Shown here piece after piece: positions 40,001 to 50,200 of a stretch of DNA of 64,000 nucleotides (position 1 is its first letter; the number at the start of each line of letters is the position of its first letter). The position numbers and the translations under genes were made by a program. The notes beneath the pieces were generated by a model. It was not told where the DNA came from and searched no databases. It worked only from the letters and a program-made list of their open reading frames with translations. The stretch is from Serilophus lunatus (lineage: Eukaryota; Chordata; Aves; Passeriformes; Eurylaimidae): the NCBI GenBank assembly GCA_013399895.1, contig VXBA01002171.1, positions 761,542 through 825,541 on the forward strand. The letters are read 5' to 3'.

Positions 40001-43000
40001 ATTTGTGTTCAAGGGAAATTTGACCTAAAAAAGTACATGATGTCCTCTTCACACAGCCATCAACTGCTCAGGCCTGGAAGAACTGAAGTAATAAAGTTTC
40101 TCATCAAGTTCAGCTCTCCAAAGGCTCACTCTGAGGCAACTGAGAACTTATCAGAATGCTGAAGTAGCACAAATATAATAATGGGATTGATCCGAGTCCA
40201 AAAATCATGCTCAGTGTGTAAAATGTGCAATTAAAACATTAAAAACCCATTAAAGCGTCCAAAGAGCAAGGACAAGAGCAGATACACAAAAATAAATATT
40301 GCAGGCTTGGGGGAGGGAGGAGGGATCAATACCTGTGCAAAATTGCTGATTCCTACTGTGCCAATGCCATTTTCCACAGATACCCACTCGTGCTTGTCTG
40401 TGAACTTGCGGGCTGAAAGGCAACAAAGGTGGCATTTCAGAAAGAAATGACATGTTGCTCACTGAAATACAGTAACACATCTGCAGGCTTAAACCTGGGG
40501 GGGGGGGGGCTTTTTGCTACAGTTTGTTCATTTTTCTTGGAAAATATTTTAAACAGCACATAAAAGTCACAGAATCATCTTGCTCTGCTCAGTGACACGG
40601 CAGGAGCTCCCTGGGTGTCCTGCTCAGGGTGTTTTTAGTTCCTGTGCAATCACCTGAGGCAGCACAGGAGCAACAGGAGCAGCTCTACTTCAAACAGAAG
40701 TATAAATTTAAAGCATATTTTACTCATAGTTAGACATTTCTACAAGAGCAGGGTGGCTTTTATATTTAGTGTTTATTCCTGACACTTGGGAATGAGTCAA
40801 GAAACAGTGTCAGCATTACAGCATCTCATTCAAAACACAAAGTTGTCACAGATCTGTGTAAAATTAAGACAAATTAAACCAGGAAAAGTTAATAAGGCAA
40901 TGCAGTCAAGTGTTACTTAAGGAAATTTTCTCTGTTAACACTGTCACTGAGAACACAGTAGTTATGCTGTAGCACTTTAAAATAAGCCTTTTTAAGACCC
41001 TGTTAAGTTTTCACAGCAATGTTGTAACTCTCCATACATTCCAGATCTGCAAGATCCAGCACAGCTCTGTTAGAGGCAGTTGTTTTATAAAGGGATATGG
41101 AGAAACTTCTAAAGAAGTAACTGGAACAGGCAGCATTTTTCTTGCTAATATTTTACCTGGAACTTTTTACTCAGCATTTTCAGCCTGCCTTGTGCTTTCT
41201 CACTTCCATACAGTTTCTCCATTGATACCTCCTTTTTAAAAAAATGTTTAATTAATTTATTTTTAATTGTCACTTGTAGCACCCATCCAATCAGGCAAGG
41301 GATGTTGCAGAGGTTGGAGAAAATCACTTCTGAAACAAAGCTCCCTGTGTGATCAGTGCCAGGGCTGTACAGCTGGACCTTCCTTTTGAGCTCAAAATTC
41401 TCCTCTCAGGCTCTTCCTCTGGGCTGGACTCTTTTATAGCAACCACCAGAGATATTACACTTATGGAAATCCCAATTACACTTTTGCAAATCCTTTTATA
41501 TTTTCTAAAATATAAATCTAAAATACATGAAGGAAAACAGAAGTTCTCACTGTAGACCTGCTAACATCTTTTCACTGTAAGCTTGTCATAGTTGAAGCTG
41601 TTTCAGCTGCAGGGATTCTCTTATTTGTTCACCAGAAGCAAGTCTCAGATCAAATGGTTTGTCTTTGGATGGGGCCTAAATTTTACAGACCTCAGTAGAG
41701 CAATAAATGTTTTTCAAGCACACAAAAAATGAGTAAAACGTAAATATGAAATATATTGCCTTGAATTATGCCTTTAAAAACCCCAGAAAATTTCAGGTAG
41801 CATTATTTATACCTATTAAAAAATCTCATTACACGTTCTAAGGAACAGAATAAACCAAAGGTCTTAAATCATTTTAGGTCAAGACATAAAACCCATAGGA
41901 ATTCCATTAAAAATTAGTAAAGAACCACAGGAATGGAGAAGAATACACAACCTCAAACTCAAGCTGAACATTTGTGATGTTACACATCACAATAATAATA
42001 TTCTACAAGACCTAAGCTAATAAAAAACACAGAACACTTTCACTCCAGTTTGGAATACAGCAGTAAAAGTTCTGAACAGTTAGAAGAGCACAAAAGTGTC
42101 TGGCAGAGAAAAAAAAAGTGAAAAATTAGAAATTCTAAGCATGCAACAAAAAGCACTGCAAATAAACTAAAGGTCAAATTAAAGACAGTTAATAAGTAAT
42201 CTCAAAATCTGAACTTTGAGCTTTTGTGATCAGCCCATTAAATAAATCAACTTAAATGAATATGAAATATCACAGTATAGCACATCTCTCTCTGGATTCT
42301 TTTTCAGGGGAGCAGATGAATTTATTCCACCTTCATTCATTTCCACAGGCCTTTGGTTTCAGCTTAAGTAGCACATTCTGAACTCAGCCCTTCATTTAAT
42401 CTAAACACTTCACAAATATACACCTGAAGAGTGAACTCACACCTCCACAGAGGCATGCAACATTTTTCCTCTCTGCCTAAAACAGAAGCACAATTTCTGT
42501 TATTCCTTCAAGTGACATGTATAGAAAAACAATGGGTACATTAATTAGAACAATGAAAAAAGCTCAGATCGTGACTCAGTTTGCAAATAACGAGTAGCAA
42601 ACATTCTTCCTTTCACTTGCAGCAGAAGGCAGATCAACAGGCAGGTTTGAGAGTCTCTGGAGGAAAACTGATGAGCTCTTCTTAGTGGCTGTATTACCTT
42701 TCACAGCATATTCTCCTCCCCACCTTTGGGCATTCCTGCTTGCTGCAGCATCACAGGGCCTGTTTTTTCAAACTTCTGTGGGTCATTTCTGTAACTTCCA
42801 TTCAAAAGAGAGCTCTGACAGCAGCAGCTGCTTTCGGAATCCGCTGCCCCAAGCACAGTCACCCCCAGCACTGCTGTGCCTCCATCCCCTGTTCCCCCCC
42901 TGCAGCCCCGGCCGCCAGAGCCAAACTTCTCCATCCCAAAGGGGCTCCAGGCCCTGAAAACCCGGCTGGGGCTCCCTGGCCTTTGCTTTGCCTCTGCCAG

Positions 43001-43567
43001 ACAGCCACTGCTGCCCCTTTCTGGGGCTGCTGATGCTCCTCGGAGCCAGCAACGAGCTCCTGGGATGCGACAATCCCAGGGAAAGATCCGCTGCTTGGGT
43101 CGAGTTGTTCGGGGTTCTCGGTGCTCGGCCCGCCCCGCAGAACCTCTGGGAACCCCCAGAACCCCCTGCCTGGGGCACACTGAGCCGCTTTTTTTAATAA
43201 AAGCTCCAGCGTGGAGCGGAGGTTAAAAGTTTCTTGGCAACTAACGGGGGTGAAGCTGCTCCCGGTGGGAGCGGGGCAGGGGCTGGGGAGCGCCGGGACA
43301 CAGGGCACGGACGGAGGGACGGACGGAGGGACGGACGGAGGGAAGGCNNNNNNNNNNNNNNNNNNNNNNNNNNNNNNNNNNNNNNNNNNNNNNNNNNNNN
43401 NNNNNNNNNNNNNNNNNNNNNNNNNNNNNNNNNNNNNNNNNNNNNNNNNNNNNNNNNNNNNNNNNNNNNNNNNNNNNNNNNNNNNNNNNNNGGCCGCCTG
43501 GACGCGGTGCGGTGCCCGCCGGGCCGGGCCGGGAGCGGGGACACGGGCGGGCGGAGGCGGCCGCCAT
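36916..43567 (-). CDS. GCSH: GCSH, glycine cleavage system H protein (exons 2-5 plus partial exon 1)
   Basis: GCSH is the mitochondrial lipoyl-carrying shuttle that moves the aminomethyl group between the P, T and L proteins of the glycine cleavage system. Minus-strand exons are 40333-40412, 39216-39279, 37564-37695 and 36916-37013. All have GT-AG borders and matching phases, and they encode 124 residues plus stop. The mature protein starts near RKFTDKHEWVSVENGIGTVG. It continues ALGDVVYCSLPEIGTKL and [20 protein letters not shown], where the Lys of ESVKAASE is the lipoylation site. It ends EAYEKYIKSIE-like (here DAYEKYIKSIED). Length matches the mature human H protein (about 125 aa). Exon 1, with the transit peptide, is interrupted by an assembly gap. 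No disrupting change is seen. Confidence 0.96.
37564..37695 (-). CDS. GCSH: GCSH exon 4 (lipoyl-lysine exon)
   Basis: 132 nt, acceptor TTCAG, donor GATG|GTAAGA. It encodes [20 protein letters not shown] then GEVTEINGALADNPGLVNKS and CYQDG. The Lys in ESVKAASE is the residue that carries lipoate in H proteins. Confidence 0.96.
38565..38604. repeat. 20-bp tandem duplication
   Basis: The unit TTTTACCTCATAAATCATTC occurs twice head-to-tail within a GCSH intron. It is a small local duplication with no other feature attached. Confidence 0.9.
39216..39279 (-). CDS. GCSH: GCSH exon 3
   Basis: 64 nt, phase 0 start, donor CATG|GTAAG. It encodes EALGDVVYCSLPEIGTKLSK plus His, a strongly conserved core of the lipoyl-domain fold. 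Confidence 0.95.
40333..40412 (-). CDS. GCSH: GCSH exon 2
   Basis: 80 nt with acceptor CTTTCAG and donor CACAG|GTATTG. It encodes RKFTDKHEWVSVENGIGTVG then ISNFAQ. The first two bases complete a codon begun in exon 1. Confidence 0.93.
40413..42800 (-). other. GCSH: GCSH intron 1 (part)
   Basis: AT-rich intronic DNA between exon 2 and the CpG island. It contains a poly-G run near 40498-40509 but no exon or repeat family that could be supported. Confidence 0.6.
43305..43345. repeat. 12-bp GGACGGAGGGAC-type tandem repeat at gap edge
   Basis: About three copies of the unit GGACGGAGGGAC abut the assembly gap. The G-rich repeat may continue into the gap and explain why it did not assemble. Confidence 0.8.
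43348..43491. other. Assembly gap (144 N)
   Basis: A run of N in the GCSH CpG island that interrupts the candidate first coding exon. The real length may differ. Confidence 0.99.
43492..43567 (-). CDS. GCSH: Candidate GCSH exon 1 start (transit peptide), truncated by gap
   Basis: On the minus strand an ATG at 43565-43567 in context GGGAAATGG opens MAAASARPCPRSRPGPAGTA and runs into the N gap after 25 codons. The peptide is Arg/Ala-rich with no acidic residue, as expected of a mitochondrial targeting sequence, and it lies in the CpG island upstream of GCSH exon 2. The link to exon 2 cannot be shown because the donor is hidden or unrecognised. Confidence 0.45.
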
Positions 43568-43700
43568 TTCCCGCGCGCGGGGCTGAGGGAGAGCGAGCGG
43601 CTGTAGCGGGACTGTGCGGTCACAGTGCGGGGGTTATTGAAGGAGTGCAGGTGCCGAGGCTACAGCGAGGGCACGGGGGACGTTTCGTCTTAAACTGAGC

Positions 43701-43706
43701 TTTATT
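43701..43706 (-). terminator. PKD1L2: Candidate PKD1L2 polyadenylation signal
   Basis: AATAAA on the minus strand about 455 nt after the PKD1L2 stop and past the CR1 fragment. I found no earlier AATAAA downstream of the stop. It is only about 135 bp from the candidate GCSH start codon. Confidence 0.35.
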
Positions 43707-43772
43707 TCTTAGCTGTTGCTCCAAAATAACACGCCGGCAGCGGTTGGTTGGTGGGTGAACAACGCGTCGTTT

Positions 43773-44040
43773 TCACAGAATCCCAGAACGTCAGATTATC
43801 CTGAGCTGGAAGGGACCCACAGGGATCGTGGAGTCCCACTCCTGGCCCTGCACAGGACCGGCCCCAAGAATCCCATCATGTGCCCCAGAGCGTTGTCCAA
43901 ACACTCCTGGAGCTCTGGCAGCCTTGGGGCCGTGACCAAACCCTGGGGATCCCGTTCGGTGCCCGACCACCCTCTGGGGGAAGAACCTTCTCCCAACATC
44001 CAGCCTAAAATCTCCCTTGACATAACTTCCATTCCCATTT
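43773..44040 (-). mobile_element. CR1 LINE 3'-end fragment, minus orientation
   Basis: The plus strand shows the reverse complement of a CR1 tail: TCACAGAATCCCAGAACGTC, GAGCTGGAAGGGACCCACAG, AGTCCCACTCCTGGCCC and ACCACCCTCTGGGGGAAGAA. Its 3' end is at about 43773 on the minus strand. It fills most of the spacer between the PKD1L2 stop and the GCSH start, so it would lie in the PKD1L2 3'UTR if that transcript ends at the downstream signal. Confidence 0.85.
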
Positions 44041-44159
44041 TAGTGAGAAGCTGCAATAACCTAAGCCTATAACCTTATCTAACCCTAACCACTGCAGCTG
44101 ATAGCAAATAAGCAAATATTTTGCCCACAAGCAAGGCAAATATTCAATATGATCGTCAT

Positions 44160-44285
44160 TCACTCGCTGGCAGGTTCTTCCAGCTGTCCGTCAGTGACCG
44201 GCTTCTCTTCCTTCTTGCATTTAATCCCGAAGAAACTGAAGAGCTTCATCAGCATCAGATCAACGATCTCCTCTTCTTCTGAAGC
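44160..44285 (-). CDS. PKD1L2: PKD1L2 terminal exon
   Basis: 126 nt, acceptor TTTTTTCAG. It encodes ASEEEEIVDLMLMKLFSFFG then IKCKKEEKPVTDGQLEEPAS, Glu and TGA. The EEIVDLxLxKxxSFxGIK motif closes vertebrate PKD1L2 proteins. Confidence 0.95.
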   Translation of the reverse strand, partial: ASEEEEIVDLMLMKLFSFFGIKCKKEEKPVTDGQLEEPASE

Positions 44286-47200
44286 CTGAAAAAACAACAA
44301 GCAGTAATTTACCCCGGTGCACAGACCAGAAGTGGATTCAATCTCTGCAGAATCCAGAGCAAGTCCCAGTACAAAATCTGTACTTGAGGTAAAATAAGGC
44401 AACTTTCAGTCTCAGCAGAGCACGAGTGATTGCCAAAGCCAAACGCTGTGCCAATATTTCTGTCCAGACAAAGCCCCAGATGAGCATGGGCACTGCAGAA
44501 ATTTTGGCTCTGTCAAAGCCCATGGAAATCTTTCTACAGGAGCCTGGGTTTCTCTTGCCAGTTCCTATACAGCCAGTGGTGTGTACAATGAGCCACCCAC
44601 TGCTTCTAGATGGAGTAAATGAGAAAAACTGAATGTATCTTGTCTTCTATCAACCACATCCTTTGTTTTCATCACCCTTAACTTTATTTAAAACGTAGAG
44701 GAATTCTGGGGAGTACTGGAGTACTAAGCTGGATTTCACACCATGTTATCAATAGCTTGAATGGGTCAGGCATTCACAGTGAGAGCTTTAAAATGAGTTG
44801 TAAAGTCCTCATGTACTTCAGTGGCAGTTTTGGCACTGATTTCAAAATAGCCCAGCACAAGCCTAAGAGTTTGCTGGATTTAGTGAACAGAAGGCTACAA
44901 ATCAGATCCTGTGCTGAATCTGAACAGGGACTCATCTGAACAGGAAAAACAGCATAAATCTGGAAAATCTCAAGTGTGCTTTCTAAGCAAATGTTGACTT
45001 CTTAGGAGTTGGACTGAATTTACATGGGTTTCATCCATGGTTGAATGCCTAAATCATGAATAAGCACTGAACAATAAATATTAAAATCAGGAGAGTTTAG
45101 GTGAACACACCTGGTAGTGCTTCTGCTCCTCACTAAAAGCAACCAGAATCACCGAGATGAACAGATTCAGGACCACAAAGGTCATAAAAACGATGCAGGA
45201 TCCAATTAAGAAGGAGCCTAAAACTGGATTGTAGTCCAAGACCTGTATAATTCATAAGGTAAAACATCATATTATCTTGTAACAACAAACAAACCAAAAA
45301 AAGCATACATACATATGTACATACATACATACAGGCAGTTAAGACCCAATAAAATTAATATCTTTGAAAATCCCGAGGCATATATATAAATAAAGATAGG
45401 CAATCTTTGGGGTTTATAACTATTTGCCTTTTATTGTAATGGTATGAAAGTTTCACATGAAAGTGGTCAACCCTGGAGATCTGTTTATCCACACAAAAAC
45501 TGAAGCTTCCTCTCACACTTCAGCTTTCAAAGTGTAGATGAAATCTTTGTATGCTTTTATTTTCTTCTATTCTATTTTATTTTATGCTTTGCAGAGAAGC
45601 CCAGTCAGACTGCCTCAGACACTGATAAACCAAGGGTTATGAAAATTCCAAACCCCTAATTTTAACATAAGCTACAACATAGGAATATATTTTCATGATA
45701 AACATGAGTGGGATGTAGAAATGAAAAACTTTGTGCCCTGCCTTCAAAGCTACTTATATCCCATTGGATCCATGGGCTAAAAACATCCACCAAGGAGGAC
45801 TTCAGAGTAAGAGGTGTCCAAGAATTAGCTTAACCCACAAAGAACTGTTTAAAGGATATTGTAATATTTGAAAGAACTTAATGAAAAAGTCAAGAAGAAT
45901 TAAAATAAATGTTTCCCTTGCCTTTCTTGGGTAACTGGAGGGTGTGTTATGAACAAACACAGGGCATTACCCACATTTCTATCTCCAGCTTTCTGAGGAA
46001 ATTTCTCAAAACTTTCTGGGATCAATTAGTTACATCTCTAGTTAAAATGTGAGCAGGTTTCTCAATGAAAGGTTCATTACGAGTCTCCTCATGGACAAAA
46101 TCTTGTTGAGAAAAGGTGGCTGCCTTAGGAAGCAGTGGAGTTTGTGAAGTTATATTAATGTTTAACAGTAATTTAAAGTATTTTTATTTGCTGGGTCGAA
46201 GTGTATTTGATAGGTGACATGTTAATTATATGGCAATAAATATCTCAAAATTAGAAGTGGTACCTCCTCATAGTTGAAGATTCCCAGCTGGAGACTGACC
46301 ATGGTCTCTGCTGAATCAAAGAGAGTTTTGTAAGAGTACAGCTTCCAGCCAAATATCAGGTTTGCCTGCAGAGGACAGAAGTCACATCTGGTCTCATGAT
46401 CAGAGTCCTTGCTGCAAAATCAGGTAATGATTGCTGTATTCAGAGAAAGCCCTCCCAGCTCGTTGTGAGAGCTATGATGTTTTTTGTGGTTTGTTTTTTT
46501 TTTTTTTTACTTACAAACAGGGGAGACACTAGACAAGGTCATAGAAGCCTAAGCTAGAACTAGAACTGGATTCACACTTCATGAGTGTGTTTAGCTCTAA
46601 GACCTTTTATCATGGATATGAGAATATCTTATAACTGCTCAGCTTGTCACTAGATATGTAAAAAACATCATTATTTCCCACTTATAAACTAGCCAAACAG
46701 AAAATGGCACTTGCTGCAAGCTCCACAGTTCAAGCTTTACCCAGAAAACTATTTTTCCTGCACTTTGTTTTTTGTCACGTCTCTAACATATGCAGAATCC
46801 TTTTTTTTTTTTCATCTCAGTATTCAATTTTGGGCCAAATTCCAATTTACAAAGAACAGACCAGGGGATATTTTAACTTCTCTTTTACTCATATGGGGCT
46901 CCAAGCTGCTAAACTAAGGTTTAGGCAGGCAGCTTTATTCTTTTTTACGTGGCAAAGCTGTGTTGCTTTCAGCATTCAGAAATAATTGATTTAACCTGCT
47001 AGTAGCTAGGTGCAGGCTGCACACAACAGAAAGCACAGGGGTACTCACAGCAATGGAATAGGAGAGGAACATGATTGCAGTAACAGTGATGAATCCAGAG
47101 ATATCACCCCACGCCCTCCTCAGTGTTGAAGTGATCATGTTCAGTTTAGGGTTGAGCCTCAGGAGATGCCACAGTTTGACTGTGGAGAGAAGCACCAGGA

Positions 47201-50200
47201 ATGCAATCAGGTAGCCAAGAACTGCATCAGCTCTGGCTGTTTCATGGAAGCTGACAGAGCTGTTGGGAAAAAAAAAAAGGAAATGTGTAACTGAGCATGC
47301 ACAGGACACGTGAGAGAAGAGTGTGGGAGCTGGCTTTGTTCAGTCTGGAGAAAAGAAGGGAGACAAGGAGGACTGTAACTGCTATCTGCAGCCACCTAGT
47401 CAGTGGTTATGGAGAGGAAGCAGCAAAACACTTCCTGGAGGTGCACAATGAAATGACAAGAGACAACAGCCACAGGTTGCAGCAGGAGGAATTCCAGCTG
47501 GATGTTTTTTCCACACACTGAGAGTGGTTCAGCACTGGAACAGGGGCCCAGGGAGGCTGTGGGACCTCTGTCCTTGGAACTACTCAAAATTCAGTCAAAC
47601 AAGGCCCCAAGGAACCTGATCTAAGACCAAAGGAGGGGGTTGGAACAGAGGCCCTTTTCTTCCCAAATTATCCTGTGATCCTTTCACTTCTTTCCCGTGA
47701 GACCGCTTTTTAACAGATCTTATCATTTTCAATTCTGTACTAAACAATCCATTATTGCCCTCTAACCAATGGCTTTTTACAGCAAAGAACAAGAGAGATT
47801 ATGTGTTTTCTGGGTGGATGTCCTGTAGCAGAAAGGCTTGTTTGTTCACAAGAGGGTGATGCAGGTAGAAAACAAGCAGATGGAAAAGGGAACTTGGTGC
47901 TCAAGTGTGTTGGATTTTATTAGAGCAGTATCAGAAGAAAATCTGTTGCTGACACAAGTCTTGAAACACTTACAGCATTCCTGAATACAGCTATACGGGA
48001 TAGCAGTACCTAGCAGAGACAAGCTGCTGTCTGGGAGGAGAAAAGTAGATTTATTTCTGTGTAAGTAGCAACAACAAAGGATGCACTAAATAGCTTTAGC
48101 ACTTACTCCTCTTTGTGTTCCTGGTAGTAACTGATGTCTCGGGTCCCAAGGATTGTCCTCTTCACAAACACTGACAGAGCACTCCAGCTGATCAAGATAA
48201 TGGCCATCTCCAGGAGATTCCACTTGCTGTGGAAATATCTCCATCTCAGACTCTTCATCAGTTTTCCCTGTGAAAAGAGGAGTTTTACTGTCTCAGTCTT
48301 ATGACTCCATATCATACATATCACCTCTAAAGATTAGGGCAATAAAGCAGACTACTGCACATTGATAAAACAGTAATTTCCCATTATCTTTCTCAAAAGA
48401 AGCATTCCAGCCAAATAAAATTTTCCCTCCCTATCATTTAATATTGATATTTCATCTGATTCAATCTTCCATTGGTGTAGCAGCAGCACCACTGAACTCA
48501 AGTGCAGACCTAAAGTTTCTGTAAGTGGAACCAACACCAGACACAAGGTGATGCTGTGAGCTGAACTTTCCATGGGGCCTCACCTGTACTATCATGTAGT
48601 ACACAATAAACAGGAAATAAATTCCTTCTGCTGCAACCACAAAGATGTGGAGGCTGTTGGTGTAGGGGTAGAGCCGGACACTTTGCAGCTCTGCACTTGT
48701 GAAGAAGGCCCCTGAAAAACAAACAGGGGTCACCTCAAGGTTACACCTTTATGTTCTCATCCAAACAACTCAGTTCACCAGGAAGACTCCTGCACTTGTT
48801 TTCACATCAGTGAATCCAGCTACCAAACTAAGATTTAGACTTGTGAGTGACCTTGTAAGTGTTCTTTGCAATTTTCCTCACATAGGAATTTCAGGCAGTC
48901 GATGGCTTCCAGTGTGTTAGTGCACTGGTCCCAGCAGGGCTGAGTTTGGATTGACTGCAAATGCGGGACTGTAGCAGAAAGACTATGAAAATGAGCTCAG
49001 TTTTGTGATCAGTTTGGGCATCTCCCAATACCAGCCAGACCGGGGGAGGCTGCTCAGACCGAGTGTTTTTCTATGGCCTTTAAGTCAGAATCTGGTCTCG
49101 CTATTTTCTTTGTTGCATCCAAATTATGTATTACATGATTACACAGCTATATACTAGAAGTCATCTGGAATGAAAAAGACAGATTGCTATTTGTATTTTT
49201 TGTCTTAACATTGTATTGACTAGCTGAAGAGATTAGGAAACATAATTTTTCTTGTTGTATAAATACTGGAGATTAAGTTTCGGTACCATGTTTCCTTCAT
49301 CAGACCACAGCATAAGCAAATATAAGATATTCCGTTATGGTGAGTATTGCTATGATGCTGCATTTTTACTAAATATTTTATAAAATTTGTATTGATTCTG
49401 TCATGATTAGATTTATTAAAACCCTTCTGTTTACTGAATAAAGAACTAGGAAAACACTGACAGCATATAAATCTACCTTCTGCATTGCTTGCTGTCTTCA
49501 CAAATATGTAACTTGAAAAGGTTCTCACCTAAAGCATTGCTTTCAAACATCAGGCTTATAATGCAGAACAGGTTCACATTGGCATTGTAGACTGTAAATT
49601 CAACAAACACTGCTCTTGTGAAGGTGTCGAGCCAGACATTGTTGAAAAGGTACTGAAGAATCCTGCCATAAGAAAAAAATGTATAGCCAGTGATTTAACT
49701 CATACAGGAAAGATACAGGGAGGATACCCTGATGATTTCCAAGTGGTACCTGGAGGCATTCTTAGGATCAGTTCCCAGGTGAACCACATATCCCCCTCCA
49801 CTGTAGATGGCAAGTTTGCCCCAGCTGGGGTGTCCTCTCAGTTGGGACTGACTCTGATACTGCCATGCTGAGCTCAAGTCAGAGGAGTTTTCAAAATCTG
49901 AAGTGTTCCAGTGTTCCCCATAAGCTGATGTATCCTCTGTTTGTAGGGAGTACGGAGCATGGCACTCCTCAGTTACATGCTGGAGTTGGGGAGAAATAGG
50001 GCAGGTGTCTCCTTTCACTCTTGCTTGGCGAATTCGAGCGCTCCCCACCAGCTTGGAATTGCCATCTGTAATGAATCCTGAACAGGAGATGGAAAAGAGC
50101 AGCACTGGCAACATGACAAGACTAATAATATTTCTTCATTTCGTTTATGATTCACTGGGGCATTAATATTTTGCTACATATTCTTTTCTGAGAAACACTG

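Larger units (their letters stand above)
42840..43690. promoter_or_regulatory. GCSH: CpG island / promoter region of GCSH
   Basis: A GC- and CpG-rich block surrounds the second N gap. It contains GCGGCCGCC-type motifs and the candidate GCSH start codon. It marks the GCSH transcription start on the minus strand, with the promoter probably between about 43570 and 43700. Confidence 0.6.

Noticed and set aside
44079..44090. Telomere-like CTAACCCTAACC
   Set aside because: Only two units at the edge of a CR1 fragment; too short to call an interstitial telomeric repeat.
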